From the NCBI GenBank assembly GCA_004551945.1, contig SFPN01000003.1, positions 24,008-88,007 of the forward strand: a DNA stretch of 64,000 nucleotides, in the 5' to 3' direction. Below are positions 50,591-57,137 of the stretch, one piece after another. Positions within the stretch are counted from its first letter, which is position 1; every line of letters starts with the position of its first letter. A model generated the notes under the pieces. That model made no database searches. It worked only from the letters and a program-made list of their open reading frames with translations, and was not told where the DNA came from. The translations under genes were made by a program, and so were the position numbers. The stretch is from Clostridiales bacterium (GTDB taxonomy: Bacteria; Bacillota; Clostridia; Oscillospirales; Oscillospiraceae).

Positions 50591-51358
50591 CTAGGCGGTT
50601 ACCTCTGCTCCGTACTCTGCCACCTCCGGGTAGAGCCAGAAGAACCGCTGAATCCCACGCTTCTGGGCAATTTCCCGCTTTTTCCGCAGGCTGGTTTTGT
50701 CGTCGAAGAGGATGAAGTGGGCGCCGGTCTCCCGGCTCATGTAAGTAAAGTAGTGAGCGCACAGCTCCTGGGAGAAAAAGACCCGGGGCTCCAGCTGGGC
50801 CATCCGCCGCTCCAGCTCCCCCTGGCTGATGGGCTTGCCCGCTCCCTGGGTGGCGGGGAGGAAGAAGTCCTCCCGAGCTCGGTGCAGGCTCAGTACCAGC
50901 CGGTCCGCTCCATACTGCTCCGCTGCCGTCTCCAGGCGCCGGGAAAGACTTCCGCCGGAGAGGGCGGAGGAAAGATACAGAAAGGCCCGGGCAGAATAGT
51001 TGGCATAGGGCTCCGGGAGAAAAAGTCCCCGGCGGCTTCTGGCCAGAGCCTCGTCCAGGGCGGGGATCAGGCTGGCCCGGTAGGGGGTGGGCGGCCCTTC
51101 CAGGTCCAGGACTACCCCGCGAAAGTCCCGGGCCTGGCAGGCGGCCAGGATATCCCGGATCCCTAAGCGAGGATCAGTCCCCTCTGCCGGCTCCTCCGGC
51201 AGACCCAGGAGCATGAGACCGCCCAGCTTGCCCTCCGGCAGGGCAGCCTGGCGGAGACGGCCCTCCGGCCCCAGTTGAAAGGCCATGTGGGCCATCGGCA
51301 GATCCCAGCTCCGGGCCTGGGAAAGGCAGTCGGGCGGCGTGAGAAGATATTGGATCAT
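50591..51358 (-). CDS. Hypothetical cytoplasmic protein, possibly TIM-barrel
   Basis: I do not recognise this 255-residue protein. It starts at ATG 51358 after AAGGGGGAA. There is no signal peptide or membrane segment. Alternating strand/helix pattern and the segment RGVVLDLEGPPTPY (an acidic DLE at a strand end) recall glycosidase-type TIM barrels such as GH18, but other catalytic motifs are absent. The C-terminal SLRKKREIAQKRGIQRFFWLYPEVAEYG also resembles the closing strand of such barrels. It faces rpsU (convergent) and is divergent from yqeG. Confidence 0.7.
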   Translation of the reverse strand: MIQYLLTPPDCLSQARSWDLPMAHMAFQLGPEGRLRQAALPEGKLGGLMLLGLPEEPAEGTDPRLGIRDILAACQARDFRGVVLDLEGPPTPYRASLIPALDEALARSRRGLFLPEPYANYSARAFLYLSSALSGGSLSRRLETAAEQYGADRLVLSLHRAREDFFLPATQGAGKPISQGELERRMAQLEPRVFFSQELCAHYFTYMSRETGAHFILFDDKTSLRKKREIAQKRGIQRFFWLYPEVAEYGAEVTA

Positions 51359-51371
51359 GAACGGTTCCCCC

Positions 51372-51400
51372 TTGTCCATCGGCCGCTGTCCGTGTATAAT
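51372..51400 (+). promoter_or_regulatory. Promoter of yqeG and the endonuclease gene
   Basis: TTGTCC (51372-51377), 17 bases, TATAAT (51395-51400). The leader to the GTG start is about 90 bases. It lies directly behind the divergent hypothetical gene. Confidence 0.8.
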
Positions 51401-51497
51401 AATGAACTACGGCCAGCGATCTTCCGTGTGTTTGTGGTGTTTCAGACTATGCACGGATTTTGTTTTTTATGCCGACAGCACGAGAAGGGGTGACAGC

Positions 51498-52001
51498 GTG
51501 GGTTTTCCCTTAGTTCCCAATTTTCTCTTTGAGAATATCTATACCATCGACCTGGACCGGCTGCGGGCCCGGGGGATTCGTCTGCTTCTGGCAGACCTGG
51601 ACAACACCCTGGTGCCCTATGCGGTGAAAACGCCTACTGATGAGGTGCGGGCCTGGAAGGACCGGCTGGAGGAGGCGGGGATTACCCTGTTTATCCTTTC
51701 CAACAGCCGCAAGCCCGGCCGGGCCCAGCGGTTTGCCCAGGACCTGGGGGTTCCCTACGAGGGCCATGCAGGCAAGCCCAAGTCCGGGGGGTTCCGCCGG
51801 GCCATGGACCGGATGGGGGTCACCCCCGACCAGACCGCTATCGTGGGGGACCAGATTTTCACGGACATCTGGGGGGGCAACAACGCCGGGGTCCTGACCC
51901 TCATGGTAAAGCCCATCCAGTTCGGTACCATTTTCCGGGCCCTGCGGTACGGCATTGAAACGCCCTTCCGCATCCAGGGGAAAAGGGGGGAGGCCCTGTG
52001 A
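51498..52001 (+). CDS. yqeG: YqeG-family HAD phosphatase
   Basis: This 167-residue HAD enzyme (class IIIA-like) shows LLADLDNTLVPY (nucleophile Asp), LFILSNSRKPGR (motif II Ser), the lysine in HAGKPKSGGF and VGDQIFTDIWGGN (motif IV). Some relatives dephosphorylate phosphatidylglycerophosphate in lipid synthesis; this is a family guess here. The start is GTG 51498 after GAAGGGG. It overlaps the following gene by GTGA. Confidence 0.92.
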   Translation: MGFPLVPNFLFENIYTIDLDRLRARGIRLLLADLDNTLVPYAVKTPTDEVRAWKDRLEEAGITLFILSNSRKPGRAQRFAQDLGVPYEGHAGKPKSGGFRRAMDRMGVTPDQTAIVGDQIFTDIWGGNNAGVLTLMVKPIQFGTIFRALRYGIETPFRIQGKRGEAL

Positions 52002-52861
52002 GGGCAATGTTCGGCACCGCCGGAAACCCGGACCGGTTCCAGGCGGAAGGGTTCAAGGCCTCCAAGGACATGCCCCTGTGGCTGAAGGGGAAGGGCCTGG
52101 ATGCCTATGAGTACCAGTGCGGCAAAGGCGTCTCCGTGGGGGAGGCCACCGCCCGGGCCATCGGCGAAAAGGCCGCCCAGGCGGGGATCGTCCTGTCCCT
52201 TCATGCCCCTTACTTTGTAAACCCTGCCAACCCCGACCCGGACAGCCAGGAGAAAACCGCCGGCTACGTCCTGGCCGCCTGCCGGGTGGCCCGGTGGATG
52301 GGAGCCGGTCGGGTGGTGATCCACACCGGGGCCTTGCAGAAGCGCACCCGTGCGGACGCCCTGGCCACCGCCAGGGAGAGCTTCAAGATGCTCCGCCGCC
52401 GGTGCGACGACGAGGGCTATGGGGATATCCTTCTCTGCCCGGAGACCATGGGAAAAATCAACCAGCTGGGGGACCTGGAGGAGGTCCTGGCGCTGTCTGT
52501 GGTCACCCACGGCCTGCTGCCCTGCGTGGACTTCGGCCATCTCTACGCCCGCTCCCTGGGGGCGCTGGAGGGCCAGGAGGCCACCGCCCGGATGCTGGAC
52601 CGGATGGCGGAGGTTCTGGGGGAGGAGAAGGCCAGATGCTTTCACAGCCACTTCTCCATGATTGAGTTTACCCCCAAGGGGGGCGAGGCCAGGCACTTGA
52701 CCTTCGGCCAGACCGACTTCGGCCCCGACTACCGCCCCCTCTGCCGGGAGCTTGCCCGCCGGGGATGGTCTCCCACCATCATCTGCGAAAGCGCCGGAAC
52801 TCAAGATGTGGATGCTCTGACCATGAAAGAGGAGTATCTCACGCAGCTTACCCAGCTTTGA
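51998..52861 (+). CDS. Endonuclease IV-like TIM-barrel protein (AP endonuclease family 2)
   Basis: This 287-residue protein belongs to the xylose-isomerase-like TIM barrels and resembles deoxyribonuclease IV, which nicks DNA at abasic sites. Seen: YEYQCGKGVSVG near the start, LSLHAPYFVNPANP, VVIHTGAL, LLCPETMGK with a metal-binding Glu, CVDFGHLYAR and CFHSHFSMIEF. The spacing of these His, Glu and Asp residues fits a three-zinc site. GTG 51998 overlaps yqeG; ATG 52007 is an alternative. Sugar isomerase-type activity cannot be excluded. Confidence 0.87.
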   Translation: MRAMFGTAGNPDRFQAEGFKASKDMPLWLKGKGLDAYEYQCGKGVSVGEATARAIGEKAAQAGIVLSLHAPYFVNPANPDPDSQEKTAGYVLAACRVARWMGAGRVVIHTGALQKRTRADALATARESFKMLRRRCDDEGYGDILLCPETMGKINQLGDLEEVLALSVVTHGLLPCVDFGHLYARSLGALEGQEATARMLDRMAEVLGEEKARCFHSHFSMIEFTPKGGEARHLTFGQTDFGPDYRPLCRELARRGWSPTIICESAGTQDVDALTMKEEYLTQLTQL

Positions 52862-52894
52862 GGAGAATTGACCTTGTTGTTTTGCAGAAAACCG

Positions 52895-52923
52895 TTGCAA
52901 AACGCGCCAAGGTATTGTACAAT
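52895..52923 (+). promoter_or_regulatory. Promoter of efp
   Basis: TTGCAA (52895-52900), 17 bases, TACAAT (52918-52923). The -35 context CGTTGCAAAAC is the same as at the smc promoter. Confidence 0.85.
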
Positions 52924-52973
52924 AATAAACACTTATGGAGTGAAAAACCAATTTTGTTTGGAGGATGAATATT

Positions 52974-53537
52974 ATGATTTCTGCCGGCGATTTCCGTAAC
53001 GGTGTGACCTTTGAGATGGATGGCCAGGTTATGCAGGTCATCGAGTTCCAGCACGTTAAGCCCGGTAAGGGCGCTGCCTTCGTCCGCACGAAGATGAAGA
53101 ACGTCATCACCGGTTCCGTTACCGAGACCTCCTTCAACCCCACCGCTAAGTTCGAGAATGCTTATGTGGAAAAGAAGGACATGCAGTACAGCTACAACGA
53201 CGGCGACCTGTACTACTTCATGGACCAGGAGACCTACGACCTGATCCCCATCGCTTCCGAGCTGCTGGGCGACAACTTCCGCTTCGTGAAGGAAGAGATG
53301 ATGTGCAAGGTCAACAGCTACAAGGGCAAGGTTTTCGCCGTGGAGCCCCCCACCTTCGTGGAGCTGGAAGTCACCGAGACTGACCCCGGCTTCAAGGGCG
53401 ACACCGCCACCAACGTGACCAAGCCCGCCACGGTGGAGACCGGCGCTGAGATCAAGGTGCCTCTGTTCATCAACCCCGGCGACAAGATCAAGATCGACAC
53501 CCGCACCGGTGAATATCTGGAGCGCGCAAAGGGATAA
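52974..53537 (+). CDS. efp: Elongation factor P
   Basis: EF-P relieves ribosome stalling at proline runs. The 187 residues cover the KOW-like domain I and two OB domains. The tip loop reads HVKPGKGAAFVRTK, so the residue that is modified or exposed is Lys32. ATG 52974 lies nine bases after GGAGG; an in-frame ATG at 52965 touches the site. Codon use is more restricted than in neighbours, as expected for high expression. No epmA/epmB-type modifier is in the window. Confidence 0.97.
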   Translation: MISAGDFRNGVTFEMDGQVMQVIEFQHVKPGKGAAFVRTKMKNVITGSVTETSFNPTAKFENAYVEKKDMQYSYNDGDLYYFMDQETYDLIPIASELLGDNFRFVKEEMMCKVNSYKGKVFAVEPPTFVELEVTETDPGFKGDTATNVTKPATVETGAEIKVPLFINPGDKIKIDTRTGEYLERAKG

Positions 53538-53615
53538 CTTACAGTTGGAACGGGCCCAGTCAGGCTGCAAGGCCTGCCGGGTCCGTTGCCTGTTAAAGAA
53601 AGGAATGATTCTATC

Positions 53616-54080
53616 ATGACTATGACCATTACCGAAAAAGTTGCCTACCTGAAGGGCCTGGCCGACGGCCTGGACCTGGACAAGGACCCCTCCAAGGAGG
53701 GCAAGCTCATCGCCAAGATCATTGACATCCTGGAGGACGTGGGTCTGGCCGTGGAGGACCTGGAAGAAGAGGTCGAGGCTGTGGGCGAAGAGCTGGACGC
53801 TGTCTCCGAGGACCTGGAGGACCTGGAGCTGCTGGTCTATGACGACTTTGAGGACGAAGACGACGAGGACGACGACCTGGACTTTGCCGGCTGCTGCGGC
53901 AATGGCTGCGGTCTGAACGACGACGACTTCTTTGAGATTGAGTGCCCCAGCTGCGGCGAGGACATCGTCATTGACGAGAGCATCCTGGACGTGGGCGAAG
54001 TCGCCTGCCCCAACTGCGGCGACAAGTTCTCCCTGGACCTGGTGGACGAGGCCGACGAGGACGAGGATCAGGACGACTAA
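53616..54080 (+). CDS. CD1247-type acidic zinc-ribbon protein
   Basis: This 154-residue protein begins TMTITEKVAYLKGLADGLDLD, the typical start of the clostridial CD1247 N-terminal domain. Helical and heptad-like acidic stretches follow (VEDLEEEVEAVGEELDAVSEDLEDLELL, in parts), then a run of Asp/Glu (85-100), a CCGNGC patch and a zinc ribbon CPSCGEDI...CPNCGDKF. ATG 53616 follows AAAGGAATG. It lies 78 bases after efp on the same strand. The function is unknown; the zinc ribbon and very acidic body suggest RNA polymerase or ribosome contact, which is only speculation. Confidence 0.85.
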   Translation: MTMTITEKVAYLKGLADGLDLDKDPSKEGKLIAKIIDILEDVGLAVEDLEEEVEAVGEELDAVSEDLEDLELLVYDDFEDEDDEDDDLDFAGCCGNGCGLNDDDFFEIECPSCGEDIVIDESILDVGEVACPNCGDKFSLDLVDEADEDEDQDD

Positions 54081-54098
54081 AACAAATCCAAACCATAG

Positions 54099-54128
54099 AA
54101 AAAAGGACGGTGAAAGCCGTCCTTTTTT
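54099..54128 (+). terminator. Terminator of the efp/CD1247-type unit
   Basis: Stem AAAAAAGGACGG / CCGTCCTTTTTT (loop TGAAAG) gives a clear intrinsic terminator 18 bases after the stop. Confidence 0.92.
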
Positions 54129-54172
54129 GCTGTAGAGAATTGGTTCATCCTTAGTGGCGAGGTATATCAAGA

Positions 54173-54210
54173 GAAAAAATCCCCGTCGTGGATGTTCTCA
54201 CGGCGGGGAT
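54173..54210 (-). terminator. Terminator of the zinc/manganese uptake operon
   Basis: Stem ATCCCCGTCGTG / CACGGCGGGGAT (one wobble, loop of eight) is followed on the minus strand by TTTTTTCTC, a few bases after the permease stop. Confidence 0.9.
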
Positions 54211-54213
54211 CAA

Positions 54214-55059
54214 TCAATGTGCTTTTTTAAACAGCAGGGTCACAAAGAACCACAGGGACAGCAGCAGGGTGATGGACGCGCCGGTGGAGGCACCCACATA
54301 GTAGGACACCAGCAGACCCGCCACCCCGCAGACCAGGCCGCCCACCACTGAAATCAGGTGGTACTGGGGCAGGTTCTTGGCTACGTTCCGGGCGGCGGCC
54401 CCGGGGAGAACCAGCATGGCGTTGATGACCAGCAGGCCCACCCAGCTCATGGTGATGGTCACCACCACGGCGATGGCGGCGGTGAACAGAAAGTTCTTCC
54501 ACACCGCCCGGATGCCCCGGCTGTCCGCCAGAGCCTGGTGGACCGAGGAGAGCATCATCTGGTTGAAGCTGGTGAGCCAAAGCACCAGCACCAGCACCAG
54601 CAGCACCGCCAGAAAGCCGATTTCCGAGGGAGCCACGCTGAGAATGTCGCCGATGAGCAGGTTGTTGAACTTGGTGAAGCTCTGCCCTCCCAGGGTGCTG
54701 ATGAAGATACCCAGGGCCACGGCGGCGGAGGAGAAGACGCTGATGGCCGTGTCGCTGGCCATACGGGTCCGCTGACGCACCAGAGTGAACAGGAAGGCAA
54801 TCACCACGGAGAAGATCACCGCCGCCCACACGGGCTGGGTGAGGCCGCAGATGGCCCCGATGGCCATGCCGGTAAAGGCAGAGTGGCCCAGGGCGTCGGA
54901 GAAGAAGGCCATGCGGCTCTCCACCACCATGGTGGAGAGAATGCCGAAGAGGGGGGTGACCACCAGAATGGCCAGCAGGGCGTTTTTCATAAAAAGCATG
55001 GAGCCGGAGGCCGCCCACTCAAAGGGAAGGAAGGAGACCAGCCAATACCAGAAATTCAT
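54214..55059 (-). CDS. znuB: Zinc/manganese ABC transporter permease
   Basis: This 281-residue membrane protein of the ABC-3 family has eight or nine hydrophobic helices. Typical segments are VVESRMAFFSDALGHSAFTGMAIG, near the coupling helix, and GLLVINAMLVLPGAAARNVAKNL. It forms the channel of a metal uptake system with the ATPase and lipoprotein encoded just upstream. ATG 55059 overlaps the end of the ATPase gene by four bases. Whether it carries zinc or manganese cannot be read from the permease. Confidence 0.95.
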   Translation of the reverse strand: MNFWYWLVSFLPFEWAASGSMLFMKNALLAILVVTPLFGILSTMVVESRMAFFSDALGHSAFTGMAIGAICGLTQPVWAAVIFSVVIAFLFTLVRQRTRMASDTAISVFSSAAVALGIFISTLGGQSFTKFNNLLIGDILSVAPSEIGFLAVLLVLVLVLWLTSFNQMMLSSVHQALADSRGIRAVWKNFLFTAAIAVVVTITMSWVGLLVINAMLVLPGAAARNVAKNLPQYHLISVVGGLVCGVAGLLVSYYVGASTGASITLLLSLWFFVTLLFKKAH

Positions 55060-55835
55060 GCCGGGTCCCCCCCTTCCAGGTTCAGATGAAAGACGGACTG
55101 AAACTCCGGGGAGCGCAGAACCTCCGCCGGGGTGCCCACCTTCAGGATGGCCTGCTGGAGCAGGATCACCTTGTCGGCATACTGCCGCAGGGTGGAGAAG
55201 TCGTGGGTGGAGAAGAGGATGGACAGGTCATATTTCTGGCGGATCTCGTCCAGCATCTCCATAAGCAGGTGCTCGCCCCCCACGTCCACACCGGAGAGGG
55301 GTTCGTCCAGAATGAGAATCTGGGGGATGGGCTCCAGGGCCAGAGCCAGGAGCACCCGCTGGAGCTCTCCGCCGGAGAGGGTGCCGATGCGCTTGTAGAG
55401 CAGGGCCTCCCCGTGGACCCGGGACAGGCATTCCTCCACCCGCTCCCGCAGGTGCCGGGGCACCGGCAGGAACACCGGCCACCGGCTGATGGCGGCGGCG
55501 AAGAAGTCCAGGACGCTGATGGGATAGCCCCGGTCAAAGCTGGGGCTCTGGGGCACATAGCCGATTTTGGGGCGGCTGGGGTAGCCCCCTGCCAGCTCAA
55601 ACTTGATGGTGCCGGTGTAGGGAATCTGCCCCAGGATGCTCCGGAAGAGGGAGGATTTTCCCGCCCCGTTAGGTCCAATGAGTGCCACGATTTCCCGGCA
55701 GTTGAGCTGGAAGGTGATGCCCCGGAGGATGCTCTCATTGTCCAGAGTCACCCCCAGGTCCCGGACCTGCAGGCGGCAGGTGCCGGGCTTGCCCGGCAGG
55801 GGGATGCGGCTGTGGGGCTGTTTGGCAAACCTCAT
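55056..55835 (-). CDS. znuC: Zinc/manganese ABC transporter ATP-binding protein
   Basis: This 259-residue cytoplasmic ATPase powers metal import. Seen: Walker A GPNGAGKSS, Q-loop YVPQSPSFD, signature LSGGELQRVLLALAL, Walker B ILILDEPLSGVD and H-loop FSTHDF. ATG 55835 overlaps the binding-protein stop (ATGA). The ABC signature and partner genes place it with the ZnuC/MntB group. Confidence 0.96.
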   Translation of the reverse strand: MRFAKQPHSRIPLPGKPGTCRLQVRDLGVTLDNESILRGITFQLNCREIVALIGPNGAGKSSLFRSILGQIPYTGTIKFELAGGYPSRPKIGYVPQSPSFDRGYPISVLDFFAAAISRWPVFLPVPRHLRERVEECLSRVHGEALLYKRIGTLSGGELQRVLLALALEPIPQILILDEPLSGVDVGGEHLLMEMLDEIRQKYDLSILFSTHDFSTLRQYADKVILLQQAILKVGTPAEVLRSPEFQSVFHLNLEGGDPA

Positions 55836-56737
55836 GCGAAGGCCTCCTGGATGACGGCTACGTTGGCATCCATCCCGGCAATATAGGCGGCCAGACCGTC
55901 GGTGTCCTTGTCTCCGCTCATGAGCAGGTCCAGCTGATAGATGGCAACGCCGGACTCCCGCTGGATTACCTGGGCGGTGGAGTCAGAGCCGTTCTTCTCG
56001 GTAAAGATGGCGGGGAGGTTGTGGCTCTCCACCTCCTGGAGGATCTGGCTTACCTCCTGGGCAGAGGCCTCGCTGCCGGACTCCTCCTCAATGGCCCGGA
56101 GAATGGTCAGGTCAAAGGCCTCAGCGAAGTAGGAGAAGCCGTCGTGGAAGGTAATCAGCTCCCGGCAGGACAGATCCGCCAGGGCCTCCTGCTCCTGGGC
56201 ATAGGCATCCAGAATCGCGTCCTGAGCAGCCTGGGCGTTGGCGGCAAAGGCGTCAGCACTTTCGGGCAGCAGCTGGGACAGACCCTGGGCCAGGTTCTCC
56301 ACCATCTGGCAGGCCCGCGCCGGGTCCATCCAGTAGTGAGGGTCGGATTCCCCCGGGTCCTCCTGGGAGGGGAGCAGATCAACGCCCTGGGAGCAGTCCA
56401 CCTGGACCAGGTCCCCGGCGGCGGCCAGAGCGTCGTCTAAAAAGTCCTCCAGCCCCGCGCCGCTGAGAAGGACCGCGTCGGCGCCGTCCAGCAGGCGCAT
56501 GTTCTCAACAGAGAGGGTGTAGTCGTGCAGGCAGCTGATGGACTGGTCGATCATCAGGGCCAGGTTTACCCCGGCCTCTTCCCCGATGACCGCGTCGGCC
56601 AGGAGATAGACAGGATAGGTGGTGGCCACCACGGACAGGCCGGTGTCATCCGCCGGCGCACCGGCGCTCTCCTGCCCCCCGCAGGCGGACAGGATCAGGA
56701 GCAAAGCCAGCACCAGCGGGCAAAGTTTTTTCAGCAT
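55832..56737 (-). CDS. znuA: Metal-binding lipoprotein of the ZnuA/MntC family
   Basis: This 301-residue cluster A-1 binding protein captures Zn2+ or Mn2+ outside the cell. It has a signal with lipobox LILSAC. Candidate metal ligands are His in CLHDYT, DPHYWMDP and TFHDGFSYF, and an acid in EKNGSDST. A His-rich loop, common in ZnuA, is missing. ATG 56737 follows AAGGGGGAA. A TATAAT on the minus strand near 56782 could be its -10 box, but no clear -35 is seen and no convincing Zur site could be assigned. Confidence 0.92.
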   Translation of the reverse strand: MLKKLCPLVLALLLILSACGGQESAGAPADDTGLSVVATTYPVYLLADAVIGEEAGVNLALMIDQSISCLHDYTLSVENMRLLDGADAVLLSGAGLEDFLDDALAAAGDLVQVDCSQGVDLLPSQEDPGESDPHYWMDPARACQMVENLAQGLSQLLPESADAFAANAQAAQDAILDAYAQEQEALADLSCRELITFHDGFSYFAEAFDLTILRAIEEESGSEASAQEVSQILQEVESHNLPAIFTEKNGSDSTAQVIQRESGVAIYQLDLLMSGDKDTDGLAAYIAGMDANVAVIQEAFA

Positions 56738-56782
56738 GGGAGTTCCCCCTTATCTATCAGTGTAGTTAGCAACACTTTATTA

Positions 56783-57042
56783 TAATACGTACTGAACAAA
56801 GCCGAAAGCCTTGAAAGCCAAGGCTTTCAAGGCTCATTGGCGTTGTTCAAGGTGCAAGGTTTTTGGACTAGATTGTCCAAAAACCTTGCACCTTCCACTG
56901 GATCGCTGCAGCGTTCCAGTGGAAATACGTATTGTAACAATGGCTGGATTTCATAAAAACGGTTCAAAGGAGCCGTTTTTATGAAATTGCGCGGCTGCCG
57001 CCGCGCGAATAAACCGCAAAGCGGTTTATTCAGTAGACATTA
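56783..57042. repeat. Array of six consecutive palindromes with imperfect outer inverted repeats
   Basis: Stems in order: 56807-56834 (13 bp, loop 2); 56851-56892 (18 bp perfect, loop 6); 56893-56924 (10 bp plus an inner CGCTG/CAGCG); 56948-56987 (15 bp, loop 10); 56989-57006 (7 bp, GC); 57007-57031 (11 bp, loop AAA). A short ATTGT-A-ACAAT lies between the third and fourth. Outer ends TAATACGTACTGAA (56783-56796) and TTCAGTAGACATTA (57029-57042) are imperfect inverted repeats (11 of 14). No gene is visible. The element fills nearly all of the space between znuA and hppA. Confidence 0.85.
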
Positions 57043-57085
57043 TTATACAGGACAGAAAGGGGTTTGTAAAACAAAAGTTTGCAGA

Positions 57086-57123
57086 TACAAAAAACTGGAC
57101 GACCCTTTTGGGTCGTCCAGTTT
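57086..57123 (-). terminator. Terminator of hppA
   Basis: A 14-base perfect stem (AAACTGGACGACCC and its complement, loop TTTT) is followed on the minus strand by TTTTTTGTATC, 15 bases after the stop codon. Confidence 0.92.
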
Positions 57124-57137
57124 GAAAGTCCGTTGTC

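Noticed and set aside
51285..51497. A 71-residue N-terminal extension of YqeG.
   Set aside because: It overlaps the promoter and the divergent gene; the GTG at 51498 follows GAAGGGG and matches the family start.
56738..56800. A Zur operator ahead of znuA.
   Set aside because: No palindrome resembling known Zur boxes could be aligned with confidence; only a -10-like TATAAT is present.
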